From the NCBI RefSeq assembly GCF_910589235.1, contig NC_060966.1, forward strand, positions 1,860,001 to 1,924,000: DNA of 64,000 nucleotides, written 5' to 3'. Of the stretch, positions 28,397 to 42,159 are shown one piece after another; positions within the stretch are counted from its first letter, which is position 1, and every line of letters begins with the position of its first letter. The DNA comes from Vespa crabro. Taxonomy: Eukaryota; Arthropoda; Insecta; Hymenoptera; Vespidae. The notes beneath the pieces are model-generated. The model was not told the origin of the DNA and did no database searches. It saw nothing but the letters and a program-made list of their open reading frames with translations. The translations under genes and the position numbers were made by a program.

Positions 28397-30814
28397 ATAA
28401 TAACGAAAATAATGGTATTAACTATAATAATAATACCGATGTTATAGATAATATCGATAACAATAATAACAATAATAGCGATAATAACAATGATAATAAT
28501 AACAAAAGACGGTAATAACGATAATAACGATAATAATAATAACAATAATAACAATAACAATGATAATAACGATAAATATAATAACGGTAACAACGATCAT
28601 AGTAATAATAATAATAAGGACAGTAACGATATTAACGATAATAGTAATAATAATAATAAAATCAAAAAAGATATAATCGTTAATAACGATAATAACAATA
28701 ACAGTAATAATAAATAATAAAGATAGAAACGATAATAACGATAATAATGATAATAATAATATAAATAATTACGATAAAAACGATAATATCAGTTATAATA
28801 ATATTAATTATAACAAAATTAAGAATAAGAGCGATGACAACGATGATAATAATAACATTAAATGCGATAATAACGATACTAACGTAAATAATAATAATAA
28901 TAATAACGATAATAATTATAGTCATATTAACGATTATATCGAAATAAGCGATAATAGCGATAATAACTTTAATAATAATAATATTAATAACGATAATAAT
29001 GTTATTGACGATATTTATAATAACTATAATACATTACTATCGAAAATAGTAAGAACGAAAATAACAATAATATCGATAATAATAATAATAATAATAATAA
29101 AAATAATATTAATATTAATAACAATATCGGTAATATTGATAACAAAATAATAATAATGATAATAATAACGATATTAACGATAATAATAATAACGACAATA
29201 ACGATATTATCCATAATAACAATAACAATAGTATAGATAATATCGATAATAATAGTAATATTAACAACAGTAAAGATATAAACGATAATAACGATTATAG
29301 TAATAAGGAAATATCGATAATAACGAAAATAAAAATAATAACGACAATAATAACAATAATATTTATAATATTATAATGATAATAACGATAATAATATTAA
29401 AAATACTAAAAATAATAACGATAATAAATGTAATTATAATTATAATAAGAGCAATAATGAAAACGATAATTACGATAATAACGATAATAATAGTAGTAAT
29501 AATAACAATAATAATATTAATATCGATATTAACAATAATAACGATATTAAAATTAATAATAATAATAATAAAGGTAATTACAGTATTAACGGTAACAACG
29601 ATTAAAACGATAATAATAATAACGATCATTACGAGATTATCCATAATAATAATAACAATAATAACGATAACAACGATAAAGTCAATAATAATAATAATTA
29701 TAATAATAATAACGATAATAACGAGAATAACAATAACGATAATGATAATAGTAATAATAATGACAACGATTGAAACATTAATAACGACAATGACGATAAA
29801 AATGATAATAATAATAATATTAATAACGATAATTAAGTTAATAACGAAAATAATAATAACAATAATAACAATACTAACTATAAAAATACAAATCATAATA
29901 ATGATAATAACGATAACAACGATACTAAAGATAATAGTATTTATATTTATAAAGTTAATAACGATCATAACGGCAATTATGATAATAATAATAACAATTA
30001 TAACGATAATAAAGATAAAAGCAATTATAACTATAATAATAATAATAATTATAAAAATGAAAATATGGATAATAACTATAATACCGATAAAGATAATAAT
30101 AATAATAGAAAAATTAATCATAAGAATAATAACGATAATAATTATAAAAATACTAACAATAATACGCTAATTATACTATAAGTAATAACAATAATAATGA
30201 TGATAACGATAATAACGATAGTAATATTAACAATAATATCGACAACTACAATAATAACGATAATAATAATAATAACAATATTAACGATAATAACGTTAGT
30301 AATTATAATTATAAGACGGATAAAAACGATTATTTTGATAATAATAATAATAATAACAAAAATAACAATAATAACAATAATAACGATAGTAACGACAACA
30401 ACGATAATATTAATAGCAAATATAACGACAATAACGAAAATAACGATAATAACGTTAATAACGACAATTACAATAATAATAATAATAACGATGTAAACGA
30501 TAATATCGATAATAACAATAACGTTGATGACGATAGTAATAATAAGAAATAGAACGATAATAACGATAATAACGATAATAACGATAATAACCATAATAAT
30601 AAAAATAATAATGACGACAGTAACGATAATAATGAATAATAATAATTATGATAATAAGAATAGTAATAATAATAATAATATCGATGATAACGATAATGAA
30701 GATACTAAAAATGATATTTATAACGACATTAAGGTTTATAACGATTACATCGATAATAATAACAATAATAACGATACTAATGATAAAGACGATAATATTA
30801 ATGATACTAATAAA

Positions 30815-30860
30815 GATGATATAATACTATATATAATGCTAATATCTATATTAGCGATAT
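30815..30860 (+). other. Non-satellite AT island in A arm
   Basis: ATAATACTATATATAATGC and TAATATCTATATTAGC interrupt the AAT/AACGAT rhythm. The ATACTATATAT core recalls the end of J (ATACTATATTATTG), but there is no polarity change here. Confidence 0.4.
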
Positions 30861-31992
30861 TAACGATAATAATGGAAGTAACGATAATAATAATAACAAT
30901 AATATCGATAATAATGATTATAATGATAAGAATGATAAAAATAATAATATTAATAGCAATAAAAACGATAATAACGACAATAACGATAATAACGATAATC
31001 ATATTTAAAAAAATATAAATATTAACAATAATAACGATAATAACGATAACAACGATAATAATTGTAATAATAATAACAATAATAACATTACTAACGATAA
31101 TAACGATACTAATGATAATAATAATGACGATAATAACGATAATATCAATAAAAATAATGACAATATTAATGATAATATCGATAATATTTATAATAATAGT
31201 TTGCATAATAAATACAAAAACGAAAATTAAAATAATATTATTAACGATAATAACTAGAATTGAAATAATAATAATATTTATAGTAACAATAATATCTATA
31301 ATAATAATAATAATAATAACAATGAAAAAATCTATAATAACGATAATATCAGTAATAACCATAATAATAATAAAAATTATAACGCTAATGTCGTTAATAA
31401 CGATAGTAACAATTATAATAATAATAACAATAATAACGATTATAACGATAATAATAATAACAATAATAATGATAAAAATGTTTAAAAAGATAATAATAAT
31501 AATAACAATTATAACTATAATGACAATAATAATATGGACAATAATAACGATAGTCACGATAATAATGATATTAATATTAATAATAATATCGATAATAATG
31601 ATAAGAACGATTAGAACGATAAGAATAATGGCAATAATAACAATAATAACGATAACAACAACAATAAAAATAATATTAATTACGATAATAACGATAATAG
31701 AGAGAATAACGGTAATAACGACAATAACGACATTAATAATAATAATAATAACGATAATATCGATAATAACGTAAATTATAGTAGTAGTAATTACATTAAT
31801 AACGATAACAACGAATAGAATGATAATAAAATTAATAATTATAATAACGATAATAACGATAATAACTATAATAATGGTATTAATAATAATATCGTTTATA
31901 ATGATAATAATAATAATAATATTAAGAACAATAATAACGATAATAACGATAATAGTAATAATATTAATAACGATAACAAAGATAATAACGAC

Positions 31993-32026
<34 letters not shown>

Positions 32027-32215
32027 GTAATATTAGTAATAATAATAGTAACGATAATTAGTATAATAACGATAATTATAGTAGTAATGATAACAATAAT
32101 AACAATAATAACAATAATAACGATAATAACGATAATATCGATTATTATGACAATAATAACGATATTAACTATAAGAATATTAATAATATTAAAGTAAATA
32201 ACGTTATTAACATTA

Positions 32216-32495
32216 TTTTTTTTGAAGGTCTGAGAATGCCAAACTTTACGCACTGACCCTTGGAACCTGCAGACTAGAAGAACCCTTTACCATTTTGGTC
32301 TCCCGTTAAAGTTCCTGGGGAGTTGGGGTTACCGTAGGAATAGACACTACCGACTAAACTCATATCCATCCTATTGGCATAGTGAAACCATGTGACATTA
32401 CTTCGAGATGGCGTCACTTCATCATGTCCCATTAAATAGGACTCCCACGATTTGGCTCTTCGTGGCAGGAACATGGTGATACGATGGTGGCACTT
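32216..32495 (-). other. Retroelement 3' UTR with A8 tail, fragment D
   Basis: On the minus strand about 270 bases follow the ORF2 stop, including ATGAGTTTAGTCGGTAGTG and CCCCAACTCCCCAGG. They end GACCTTC plus eight A residues, where satellite begins. A TTTAGTCGGTAG-type stretch is common in 3' UTRs of R1-clade insect elements, from memory of the group. This is the only copy in the window that keeps a 3' end. The 66-codon frame inside it is not thought to be a gene. Confidence 0.75.
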
Positions 32496-33119
32496 CTATA
32501 GGCCACCCATCTCCTTCATCTTTTTACGTAAGATTGCCCTCATGTCGCAGGCAATCCTGCTCCACTCCTTCTGCCCTCGCAGCATTTTCTCGACTATGCT
32601 GTCCGGCGAGATGTCTCCGAGCTCCTGTTCCAAGGCAAATCGTTCGGCGCACAACAGTGTGCATATGAAGAAAGTGTGGTGGGCATCGTCGACGTTTGAG
32701 TCGCCAAAGGGATAGTTTCCATCAGCAACCTTCCTCATTTTTGCGAAGTAGGAACAGAACAGGTCATGCCCTGTCAGGAAATGTGTGAGGGAGAAATCTA
32801 ATTCTCCAGCCTCCGGGTTTATCCAGTTCTCTAGACGATTGATGAGTTGGGCTTTAGTAGTTTCCTGCTTCCATCTGCTTTGCCACGTCTCGATGCTGGT
32901 AGATATTGCGAGACTTGATGCCTTCTCCTTACCCAAAACTGGCCTCTGTTGGAGGACGAATTGTCTCTCCTGGCCTAGTAGATCAATCGGGATTTCCCCC
33001 ACGACGACTAGCACCGCGGGCTCAAAGACTGTGCTGTAAGAGCACGCGATTCGGAGAGCTCCCCTCCCCGTACCGCTGCTATACGCTTGCGATATTTCTC
33101 CTTTTGCAGCGCATCGGCA
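32496..33119 (-). pseudogene. ORF2 C-terminal domain, fragment D
   Basis: The main frame runs from 33,014 to the TAG after KKMKEMGGL at 32,496 (172 codons). It contains IPIDLLGQERQF, TWQSRWKQ, GELDFSLTHFLTGH and DDAHHTFFIC, the usual tail of R1-clade ORF2. The CCHC-like finger normally written CPYC...H...C is damaged: the first half reads NYPFGDSN, so both leading cysteines are absent, while His112/113 and Cys118 of this frame remain. A one-base frameshift near 33,067 separates the KYRKRIAAV part from GALRIACSYSTVFEPA. Not functional. Copy C has the matching SYRTVSEPA segment in frame. Confidence 0.88.
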
Positions 33120-33556
33120 ATAATAACGATATTAACGGTATCAACGATAATAATAATAATAATAATAATCATAACGATAATAACGAAAATAACGATAATA
33201 ACAACAATAACGATTATAATAATAATAATATTAATAACAATCATAAAAAAATTATCGATAATAACAACAATTATAATAACAATAATAAAGATAATAACGA
33301 TAATAAAGATAACAACGATAATAATAATAATAATAGGAATAACAATCATAAAGATAATAAAGGTAATAATTATGATAATAATAGAAATAATAACGATAAT
33401 AACTGTAATATAAGTAACAATAATAACGATATTAATGAAAAGAACAATAACAATAATAACGATAACAACAATAATAATATTAATAATAATAATAATAATA
33501 GTAATAATATCGATTATAAATATAACGATAATAACGATAATAATAATAATAAAAAA
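33120..33556 (-). repeat. A-polarity satellite between fragment D and J1
   Basis: A short A-type stretch with the landmark ACGGTATCAACGATAATAAT at about 33,134, repeated at about 59,164 after fragment E. This shows that D and E sit in the same ancestral site. It ends in a run of six A residues at J1. No gene. Confidence 0.85.
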
Positions 33557-33610
33557 GGGCATAGTGGTACAATAAATATATATAAATTATATATAAATAC
33601 TATATTATTG
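33557..33610 (+). other. J1: A-to-T polarity switch
   Basis: A roughly 54-bp AT-rich spacer: GGGCATAGTGGTACAATAAA, TATATATAAATTATATATA, then AATACTATATTATTG. The left flank is A-polarity and the right flank T-polarity. Its reverse complement is J2 at 63,232-63,286, with only a handful of differences. The core TATATATAAATTATATATA is nearly self-complementary. It is the loop or centre of a very large inverted repeat; other roles are unproven. Confidence 0.88.
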
Positions 33611-35306
33611 TTATTATTACTACTATTATAATCTTTATTATCGTTATTATCATTATTATTGTTACCATTATTATTGTCTTTATTATTTTTATTATGCTAT
33701 TAATATTATTATCGATATTATCGTTATTATTATTAACGTTTTTATCGTTATTACCGATGTTATTATTATTACGATTATTACTATTATCATTAATATCATT
33801 ATTATTGTTATTATCGACATTATTATTATTATTATTATCGTTATCATCGTAGTTATCATTATTAGCATTATTATGATTATTAGCGTTATTATTGTTATTT
33901 TTGTTATCGTTATTAACGTTAATTCTATAATTATTGCTGTTATTATTATCACTATTACCGTTATTATTTTTATTATTATTATCGATATTATCGTTAATAT
34001 TGATATTATTGTTATCGTTATTATCGTTATTATCAATACTACGTTTATATCTCTTTATTGTTATTATTATTATCGTTATTATAGTTTTTTCGTTATTATC
34101 GTTATTACTGTAATATTATTATCCTTATTATTGTTTTTATCGTTATTATCGTTATTACTGTTATATTATTATCATTATATTATTATCCTTATTACGCTAT
34201 TATCGGTATTATCGATATTATCGATATTGTTATTATAATTATTATCATTATTTCCGTTATTACTGTTATTATTTTTATTATTTATATTATTACTATTACT
34301 ACTATCGTTATTATCTTTATTAACGTTATTATCGTTATGATTGCTATTCCCGTCATTATCGTTATAAATTTTATTATTATAATTATCGTTATTATCGTAA
34401 TTATTGTTATTATTATTGCCGTTATTATTGTTACTATCGTTATTACTGCTATAATTAGTGTCGTTATTATTGTTTCAAATATTATAATTATTATCCTTAT
34501 TATCTTTATTAATGTAAATAATATTATTATTACTATCGATATTATCATTTTTATTATTATCGTTATTATCATTATTATCCCTATTAATTTTATTATTTTT
34601 ATAATAATTAACGTTACTATTATTATTGTCATTTATAATATTATTATTTAAGTATTATCATCATTATCGTTATTTTTATTATTATTAAAATTATCTTTCT
34701 TATAGTAATTATCGTTATTATCGAAATTATTGTTATTATTTTTAATTCCGTCAATATCGTTATTATTATTATAGTTATTACGGCTATAATCGTTATAATC
34801 GTTATTATTGTTATTACTATATTTATTATAATTATCGTTATTATCGTTATTATCGTTATTATTGTTTTTACTATTATTATTATTATTATTGTTATTATCG
34901 TTTTTATTATTATCGATATTATCATTATTATCGTTATTATTTTTATCATTCTTCTTATTACTATTATTAGTATCGTTATTATCGTTATTCTTCTTCTTCT
35001 TATTATTATTATTGTCTTTTTTATCTTTAATATCGATATAATAATTATTATTATTATCGTTAATATTTTTATTATTATTATCGAAATTATCATTTTCATC
35101 TTTTTTAATATTATTGTTATTAACGTTGTTATCGTAAATATTGTTTTTATCCTTATTATTTTTATTGCTATTATCGTTATTATCGTTATTATTATTATCG
35201 TTATTAACGTAATAATCGTTATTATTGTTATTATTATTATTATTATTATCGTCATTATCGTTATTATTATTAACTTTATTATCGTTACTATCGTTATTAT
35301 TGTTAT
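33611..35306 (+). repeat. T-polarity satellite between J1 and the second 8-kb copy
   Basis: The first 100 bases (TTATTACTACTATTATAATC, then TTATTGTCTTTATTATT) match the reverse complement of the left flank of J2. From 33,720 the sequence follows 15,455-16,118, and from about 34,320 follows 18,150-19,270. It is thus a shortened version of the end of the first T arm. The same left neighbour probably lies just outside the window before base 1. No gene. Confidence 0.83.
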
Positions 35307-35442
35307 TACTATTATTAACATTATTATCGGTTTTATCGTTATTATTGCTATTATTATTTTTGTTATTAACGTTTTAATCATAATTAATTTTATTTTTTAC
35401 CGTTATTATCGTTATTATCGTTGTTATTTTTATTATTATTAT

Positions 35443-35493
35443 CTTGAATAACGTTAACATCAATGTCATCTACATTATTCTTATTTATATTAT
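35443..35493 (+). repeat. Conserved 50-bp satellite block (instance 4)
   Basis: CTTGAATAACGTTAACATC then AATGTCATCTACATTATTC. Counterpart of the block at 137, with a single G/A difference in the first 30 bases. Confidence 0.8.
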
Positions 35494-35925
35494 TGATTTT
35501 ATCGTTAATATCGTTATTATTATTATTATTGTTATCGCTATTACCGATATTATTATAATAGTTATTATCGTTATTATCGTTAATATTGGTATTGTCCTTA
35601 TTATTTTTATTTTTTATTATCGTTATTACTGTTATTATCATTATTAATGTTATTATAGTTATCGTTATCACCGTTATTATCCATAACTTTGTTATTATTA
35701 TTATTATTATTAATGATATCATCGCTGTTATCGTTATTATTGTTATTATTATTATCGTTAATATCGTTAATATTGTTATTTTTATTACGGTCAATATCGT
35801 TATTTTGGTATTATTATTATAATTTTATCGTTATGATTATTATTGTTGTTTTAATCGTTATTATTGTTACTATTATTATCGTTATTATCTTTAATATCGT
35901 TATTAGCATTAATATCGCAAATTTG

Positions 35926-35968
<43 letters not shown>

Positions 35969-36840
35969 CGATATTACCGTTATTATCGTTATTAATATTA
36001 TCCTTAAAATCGTTTTTAACGATATTATTGATATTACTGTTATTATCACTATTATTATTATTGCTATTATCGTTAATATTGTTATTATTCTTAATATTAT
36101 TAATACTTCTTCTATTATTAACGTTATAATCGTTAATATTTTTATCGTTATTAACATTACTACTGTTATCGTTATTATCGTTATTGTTGTTAATAATATA
36201 ATTATTTTTATAATCGTTATTTCCTTTATTATCGTTATTATCGATATTATTTTTATTATTATTATTATTATTATCGATATTATCGTTACTATCGCTATTA
36301 AGGTAATCATTTTTATTATTATTATCTTTATTATCCTTATCATTATTATTATTATTATCGTTATTATATTAATTATCGTTTTATAAATATTATCATTATC
36401 ATTAATACTGAGATTATTAATATTGATATTATCGTTTTTAATATTATTGTTATTATCGTTACCATCGTTATTAACGTTATTATTTTTTTATTATTACCTT
36501 TATTATCGTCATTATTGTTACTATTATTATAATTGTCCTTATTATCTTTATTTACGTTATTATCGTTATTATTATTATCGTTATTATCGTTATTATCGCT
36601 ATTACCATTAATATCGTTATTATCTTTATTATTAGTAATAATATTATCGCTATTATTGTTATTATCATCATTATTATTATTGATATTATCATTATTATCG
36701 ATATTATTGCTATTATTATTATTATTATTACCGATATTAACAATAATAATATCATTATTATTATTGATATTATCATTATTATCCTAATTTCTATTATCAT
36801 AAACAGAGTTATTATCGTCATTATCGTTATTATTATTATC

Positions 36841-36891
36841 GTTAAAAACGTTAATATTGTATTTATCTTAATAATTATTATTATTATTATC
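36841..36891 (+). repeat. 51-bp insertion in copy 2
   Basis: GTTAAAAACGTTAATATTG and TATTTATCTTAATAATTATT lie between bases that are adjacent in copy 1 near 1,530. The insert itself is satellite-like. A gain here or a loss in copy 1 cannot be distinguished. Confidence 0.7.
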
Positions 36892-37181
36892 GTAAATATC
36901 GTTAATATCGTTATTAACATTACTATTAATATTGTTATTATCATTATTATTGTTATTAATTTTATTAAAATTATTATCGTTATTAGCTTTATTATCGTTA
37001 TTGTCGTTATTATTTTTATTATTATTATTATTACTACCGTTATTATCGTTAATAATGCTATTTTTATTACCGTTATAATCGTAATTATAGTTGTTATTAT
37101 TAATGTTATCATCGTTATTATTGTTCTTACCGTTATTATTATTACTTTCATTCGTATCGTTATTATTGTTATTATTATTAT

Positions 37182-37232
37182 CTTGATTAACGTTAACATC
37201 AAAGTCATCTACCTTATTTTTATTATATTATC
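37182..37232 (+). repeat. Conserved 50-bp satellite block (instance 5)
   Basis: CTTGATTAACGTTAACATC then AAAGTCATCTACC; exact counterpart of the block at 1,822. Confidence 0.8.
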
Positions 37233-40200
37233 GGTTTTATCAATAATATCGTTATTATTATTATTACTGTTATCGCTATTATCGATATTATTATGATCGT
37301 TATAATCTTTGTTATCTTCATTATTTTTATTGTTGATATTATTATAATCGATATTATCATTAATATTGTTATTATTATAATCGATATTATCGTTCGTATC
37401 ATTAATATTATTATTATGGCTATTATCGTTATTATCTTTAGTACCGTAATTATCGTTATTATAGTTATAAAATTATTATTATTATCGATATAATCGTTAA
37501 TATTGTGGTTATTATAATCGTAATAATCGTTATTATCGCTAATATTGTTATTGTTATTATCTTCATTATCCTTATAATTATTATCTGTATTATCGTTATT
37601 ATCGTTATTTTTATTATTATTCTTGCGTTATTATCGTTAATATTATAATCGTTAATATAATATTCGTTAATAATCGTATTAATATATTATCGTCAATAAC
37701 GTTATTATTATAATTAATAATATTAATGGTACTATTGTTGTTATTATCGTTATTACTGTTATTATTATTATTATTTTTTCGTTATTATAGTTATTATCGT
37801 TATTTTCGTTATTATCATTATTAGCGTTATTGTCGTTATTATTGTTATTATCGTAATTATCGGTATTATCGTTAATATCGTTAATATATTTATAATAATT
37901 ACTGTTATTATCGTTATTACCACAATTATCGTTATTATTATTATTAATACTATTAATATTATTATTATTATTTTCGTTATTATTTTCGTTATTATATAAA
38001 TTATCGTTCTTATATAATTATTATTATCGTTAATACTGTTAATATTAATATCGATATTATCGTTATTGTCATTATGAATATTAATGTTATTAACGTTGTT
38101 ATTGTTAATATTGTTATTTTCTTTAATATTATTATCGTTACTATCGTTATTATCGTTATTAACGTTATTATTTTTTTTTATTATCTTTATTATTGTTATT
38201 ATTTTTAATTTCAATATCGTTAAGATCGTTATTATTGTTATAATTGCTATTATTATTATTATTATAATCATCATTATCATTATTATTGTTACTATCGATA
38301 TTATTATTATTATTATTATCGTTATTTTCATTGTTATGATTATCGATGTTATCGTTATGATCATTATTATTTTAATTTTTATTATTATTATTATCGATAT
38401 TATCGTAAATATTGTTAATATTATATTCGATATTATCGTTATTATTGTTATTATTATTATCGTTAAAATCGTTTAAACGTTATTATTGTTCTTCCTGTTA
38501 TTATTACTACTATTATTATCCTTATTATCGTTATTATAGTTATTATTCTTAATATTGTTATTTATGCTTTTATTATTATCGTTATTATCTTATTATCGCT
38601 ATTAATGATATTATTGTTAATATTATTATCGTTATTATCATTATTTTCGTATTTATCGTTATTATTGTTAATGTTATTATCGTTATTAACGTTAATATCA
38701 TTGATATATTTATTTTTACTATTATTATTATCGTTATTGTCGTTATTATCGTTAGTATCATTATTAATATTATCGTTACTATCGTTATTATTATAATCGT
38801 TATTATCGTTATTATCGTTTTTATAATTATTATTTATTTTCTCTTTATAATTGTTATTATCACTTATATGATTATTATTATTATAATTTATATCGTTGTT
38901 ATCGTTGATATCGTTATTATCGTTATTATTATTATTATCGTTATTATTGTTATTATCATTATTATTGTTATTATTATAATTATTATTAGCAATATTATCG
39001 TTATTATTGTTATTATTATTATCTTTATTATCGTATTTATCGTATTTAGCGTTATTATCAATATCAATATTGTAGTTATTATCGTTGATATTAATATCGT
39101 TCTTATCTTTATTATTGTTATTATTGTCGTTATTTCTACTAATATTATCATTATTAACTCTTATTATCGATATTATTATTGTCGTTATGAACGTAATTAT
39201 CGTTATTATCTTTATTATCGATATTATCGTTATTATTATTATTAAGCTTATTATTACTATTATCGTTATTATTTTTATTATCGTTATTATCGTCATATTT
39301 GTTATAGTTGTTATTATTATTGATATTGTTATCGTTATTTTCGTTATTATTATTATCGATATTATCTTCATTATCGTTATTATTATTAACGTTATTATTG
39401 TTATTATCTTTATTATTGTTATTAACATTATAATTTTTTACGTTATTACCATCATAATTGCAATTATGATTGTCGTTATTATTGGTATTATAAATAATCT
39501 AAATAATATAAATAAGTTTTTATTGTTATTTTTAATATCGTTGTCATAGTCATCATCTCTCCTTTCGTTTTTATTATTATTATCATTAATATTATTATTA
39601 TTGTTGTTATCGTTCCAAATGTTATTAATATTTTGGTTTTTATGGTTATTATTGTTTTTCTATTATCTTTATTATTCTTATAATTGCTATTATTAATATA
39701 ATTATTATCGTTGTTAACATTTTTATCTTTATTATCGTTATTATTATTGTCATTATACTCGTTTTTATCGTTATTATTGTTATTACTGTTATTATTACTA
39801 CTATGATTATCCTCTTTATCGTAATTATAGATATTATTCTTAATATTATTATTGTTACTTCTATTATTATCGTTAATATCTTTTCTATAGTTATTATTAT
39901 TATCTATATTATCGTAAATATTTTAATTATTATAATCGATATTATCGTTAATATCGTCGTTATTACTAACGCAATTATCGTTATTACCGTCATTATCGTT
40001 ATTATCGTTATTATAATTATTATAATTATCGATAATATCTTCATTATCTTTATTATGGTTATTATCTTTATTATCGTTAATATTGTTAGTAACGCTATTA
40101 TCTTTATTATTATTATTATTATAAATACTATTAATATCGTTTTATTCGTTATTATTGTTATTATCGTTATTATTATTATTATTACTATTGTTGTTATTAT

Positions 40201-42159
40201 CGTTAATATTATAATTGTTATTATCGTAATTATCTTTATTAATATTATTAATGTTGTCGTAATTATCGTTAATATTATTATCGTTATAATCTGTATTATC
40301 ATTATTATTGTTGTTATTAATATTATTATTTCGTTATTAAAGTTATTATTATAGTCGTTGTTATCGTTATTATCGTTATTATATTTATTATTACTATTAT
40401 TATTATCGATATTATTCGTAATATTTTTATTGTTTTTAACGATTTTTTTATTATTTTTTTTATTATTATTTTCTTTATTATCTTCATTATCCTTATTAGT
40501 GTTATTATTTGTAATCTTATTATCGTTATTAAACTACTATCGTTATTACCATTATCGTTATTATCTTTATTACCATTATTACTACCGTCGTTATCATTAA
40601 TATTAAATTCGTTTTTCTCAATATTATCGATATTATCTTTATTATTATTATTACAATTATTATTATTATTAACGATATTATTGTTATTATCGTTATTATT
40701 ATGACCGTTATTATCGTTATTAACGTTATTATTTTTATTAATTTTATCTTTATTATCGTTAATATTTTCACTCTTAATATCGTTATTATCGTTATTATAA
40801 TTATTATCGCTATAATCGTAATTATTGTTACTATTATTATCGTTATTACCGTTAATATCGTTATAACCGTTATTATTCTTATTATTATTATCTTTTCTAA
40901 CGTTAGTATCCTAATCATAATTATTGCTATTATCGTTATTATCGTTAATTTTATTATCGTTATTATCGTAATTATCGTTGATATCATTATTATTATTAAT
41001 ATTATTATCGTCATTATCATCATAATTATCTTCGATATTTTCTTTATTACGTTCATTATTGTTATTAATATTAATATTAATATTATCGTTTTTATCGTTA
41101 TCATTGATATTATTATTTAATTATTTACGTAAATATCATTATTAATTTTATTAATATTATCGCTGGTATTGTTAATTTCGTTGTTTTCGTTATTATCGTT
41201 ATTATTATCATCGTCATCATCGTTAATATTATTATCTTTATAAAAGTCATTATCGTTAATATTGTTAATATTGATATTTTTATTATTATTATTATCGTCA
41301 ATATCATCATAATAAATTCGTTTTTATCGTTATAATTGTTATTATTAACAATATTATCGTTAATATAGTTATTATTGATATAGTTATTACAGTTATTATG
41401 GTTATTATTGTTATAATTGTTATTATTACAGTTATAATTATTGTTATTATCCTTATTATCGTTATTATTATTATTATTATTATTAGTGACGTTATTATCT
41501 TAATTATCGTTATAATCGTTATTATCGGTATTATCGTTAATATCGTTATTATCTTTTATTATTATTGTTATTATTATTTATATTATTATCGTTCTTATGA
41601 TTATAATCATCTTAATCATTAATATAGTTATTATTATTATAGATAGTATCTTTAATATCGTTAATATCTATATTATTATTATTATATTATTGTTATTAAC
41701 GATCATATCGTTATTGTCATTATTATCGTTATTATCGTTATTGTCGTTTTTATCTATATTATTGTTATTATTGTTATTATTATTATCGTTATTATAGATA
41801 ATATCGTTTTTATCGGATTTGTTGATATTACTATTAACGTTATTATCTTTACTATCATTATTATTATTATCGTAATTATTGTCATTATCGTTATTATTAT
41901 TATTATTATTATTATTAATATAGTTAATATCGTTATTATTGTAATTAGTATTATCGATTTTATCCTCATTTTCATTATTATCGTTATTATTGTTATTATT
42001 AATATTGTTATCAGCATAACAATTATTGCACGTTACTATCATTATTATCGTCATTATTATTGTAATTATTATTGTTATCATCGTTGCTTTTATTATCGAT
42101 ATTATTGTTAACATCGTCATTACGATTATTATAATTGTCGTTTTTAACGTTAGAATCGA

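Larger units (their letters stand above)
25878..32215 (-). repeat. A-polarity satellite between copy A and fragment D
   Basis: 6.3 kb of AATAACGATAAT-type satellite. The first kilobase matches 56,527-57,450 in order, including ACGATATTAACAATATTAAC and the ATTGCGATAATAACGATATT contexts. A roughly 110-bp segment around TAGTATTAATAATAACAAT occurs twice here (27,141-27,252 and 28,291-28,396) and once in the other arm (57,765-57,876). The counterpart between B and E is only 2.5 kb, so about 3.8 kb differ. No gene is seen; the longest reading frames (for example 26,812-28,593 minus) are I/V/L-only by-products. Confidence 0.88.
32216..33119 (-). mobile_element. Retroelement fragment D: ORF2 C-terminus and 3' UTR
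   Basis: A 0.9-kb GC-balanced island in A-polarity satellite. On the minus strand it starts in the RT thumb/C-terminal region (ADALQKEKYRKRIAAV) and ends with a 3' UTR and eight A residues (T8 at 32,216-32,223). It supplies the part missing from copy A but lies upstream of A on the minus strand, 6.3 kb away, so it is not simply the rest of A. It may be a separate 5'-truncated insertion, or part of a neighbouring element whose middle was lost. Fragment E occupies the same site in the other arm. Confidence 0.9.

Noticed and set aside
26812..28593. 593-codon open frame rich in Ile and Val (minus strand), and similar long frames such as 30,745-32,253 minus or 12,755-13,906 plus
   Set aside because: The triplet repeat gives ATT, GTT, ATC and TAT codons and no stops in some frames on both strands. 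Composition is only I/V/L/F/N/D/T, with no domain. Frames start and stop at random within satellite.
32274..32474. 66-codon frame in the retroelement 3' part
   Set aside because: It lies after the ORF2 stop, within the presumed 3' UTR. It has no family resemblance and no counterpart in other copies.
33557..33610. J as a replication origin or bidirectional promoter because skew flips there
   Set aside because: Skew here comes from repeat orientation, not from gradual mutation bias. The AT-rich core alone is too weak to support either claim.
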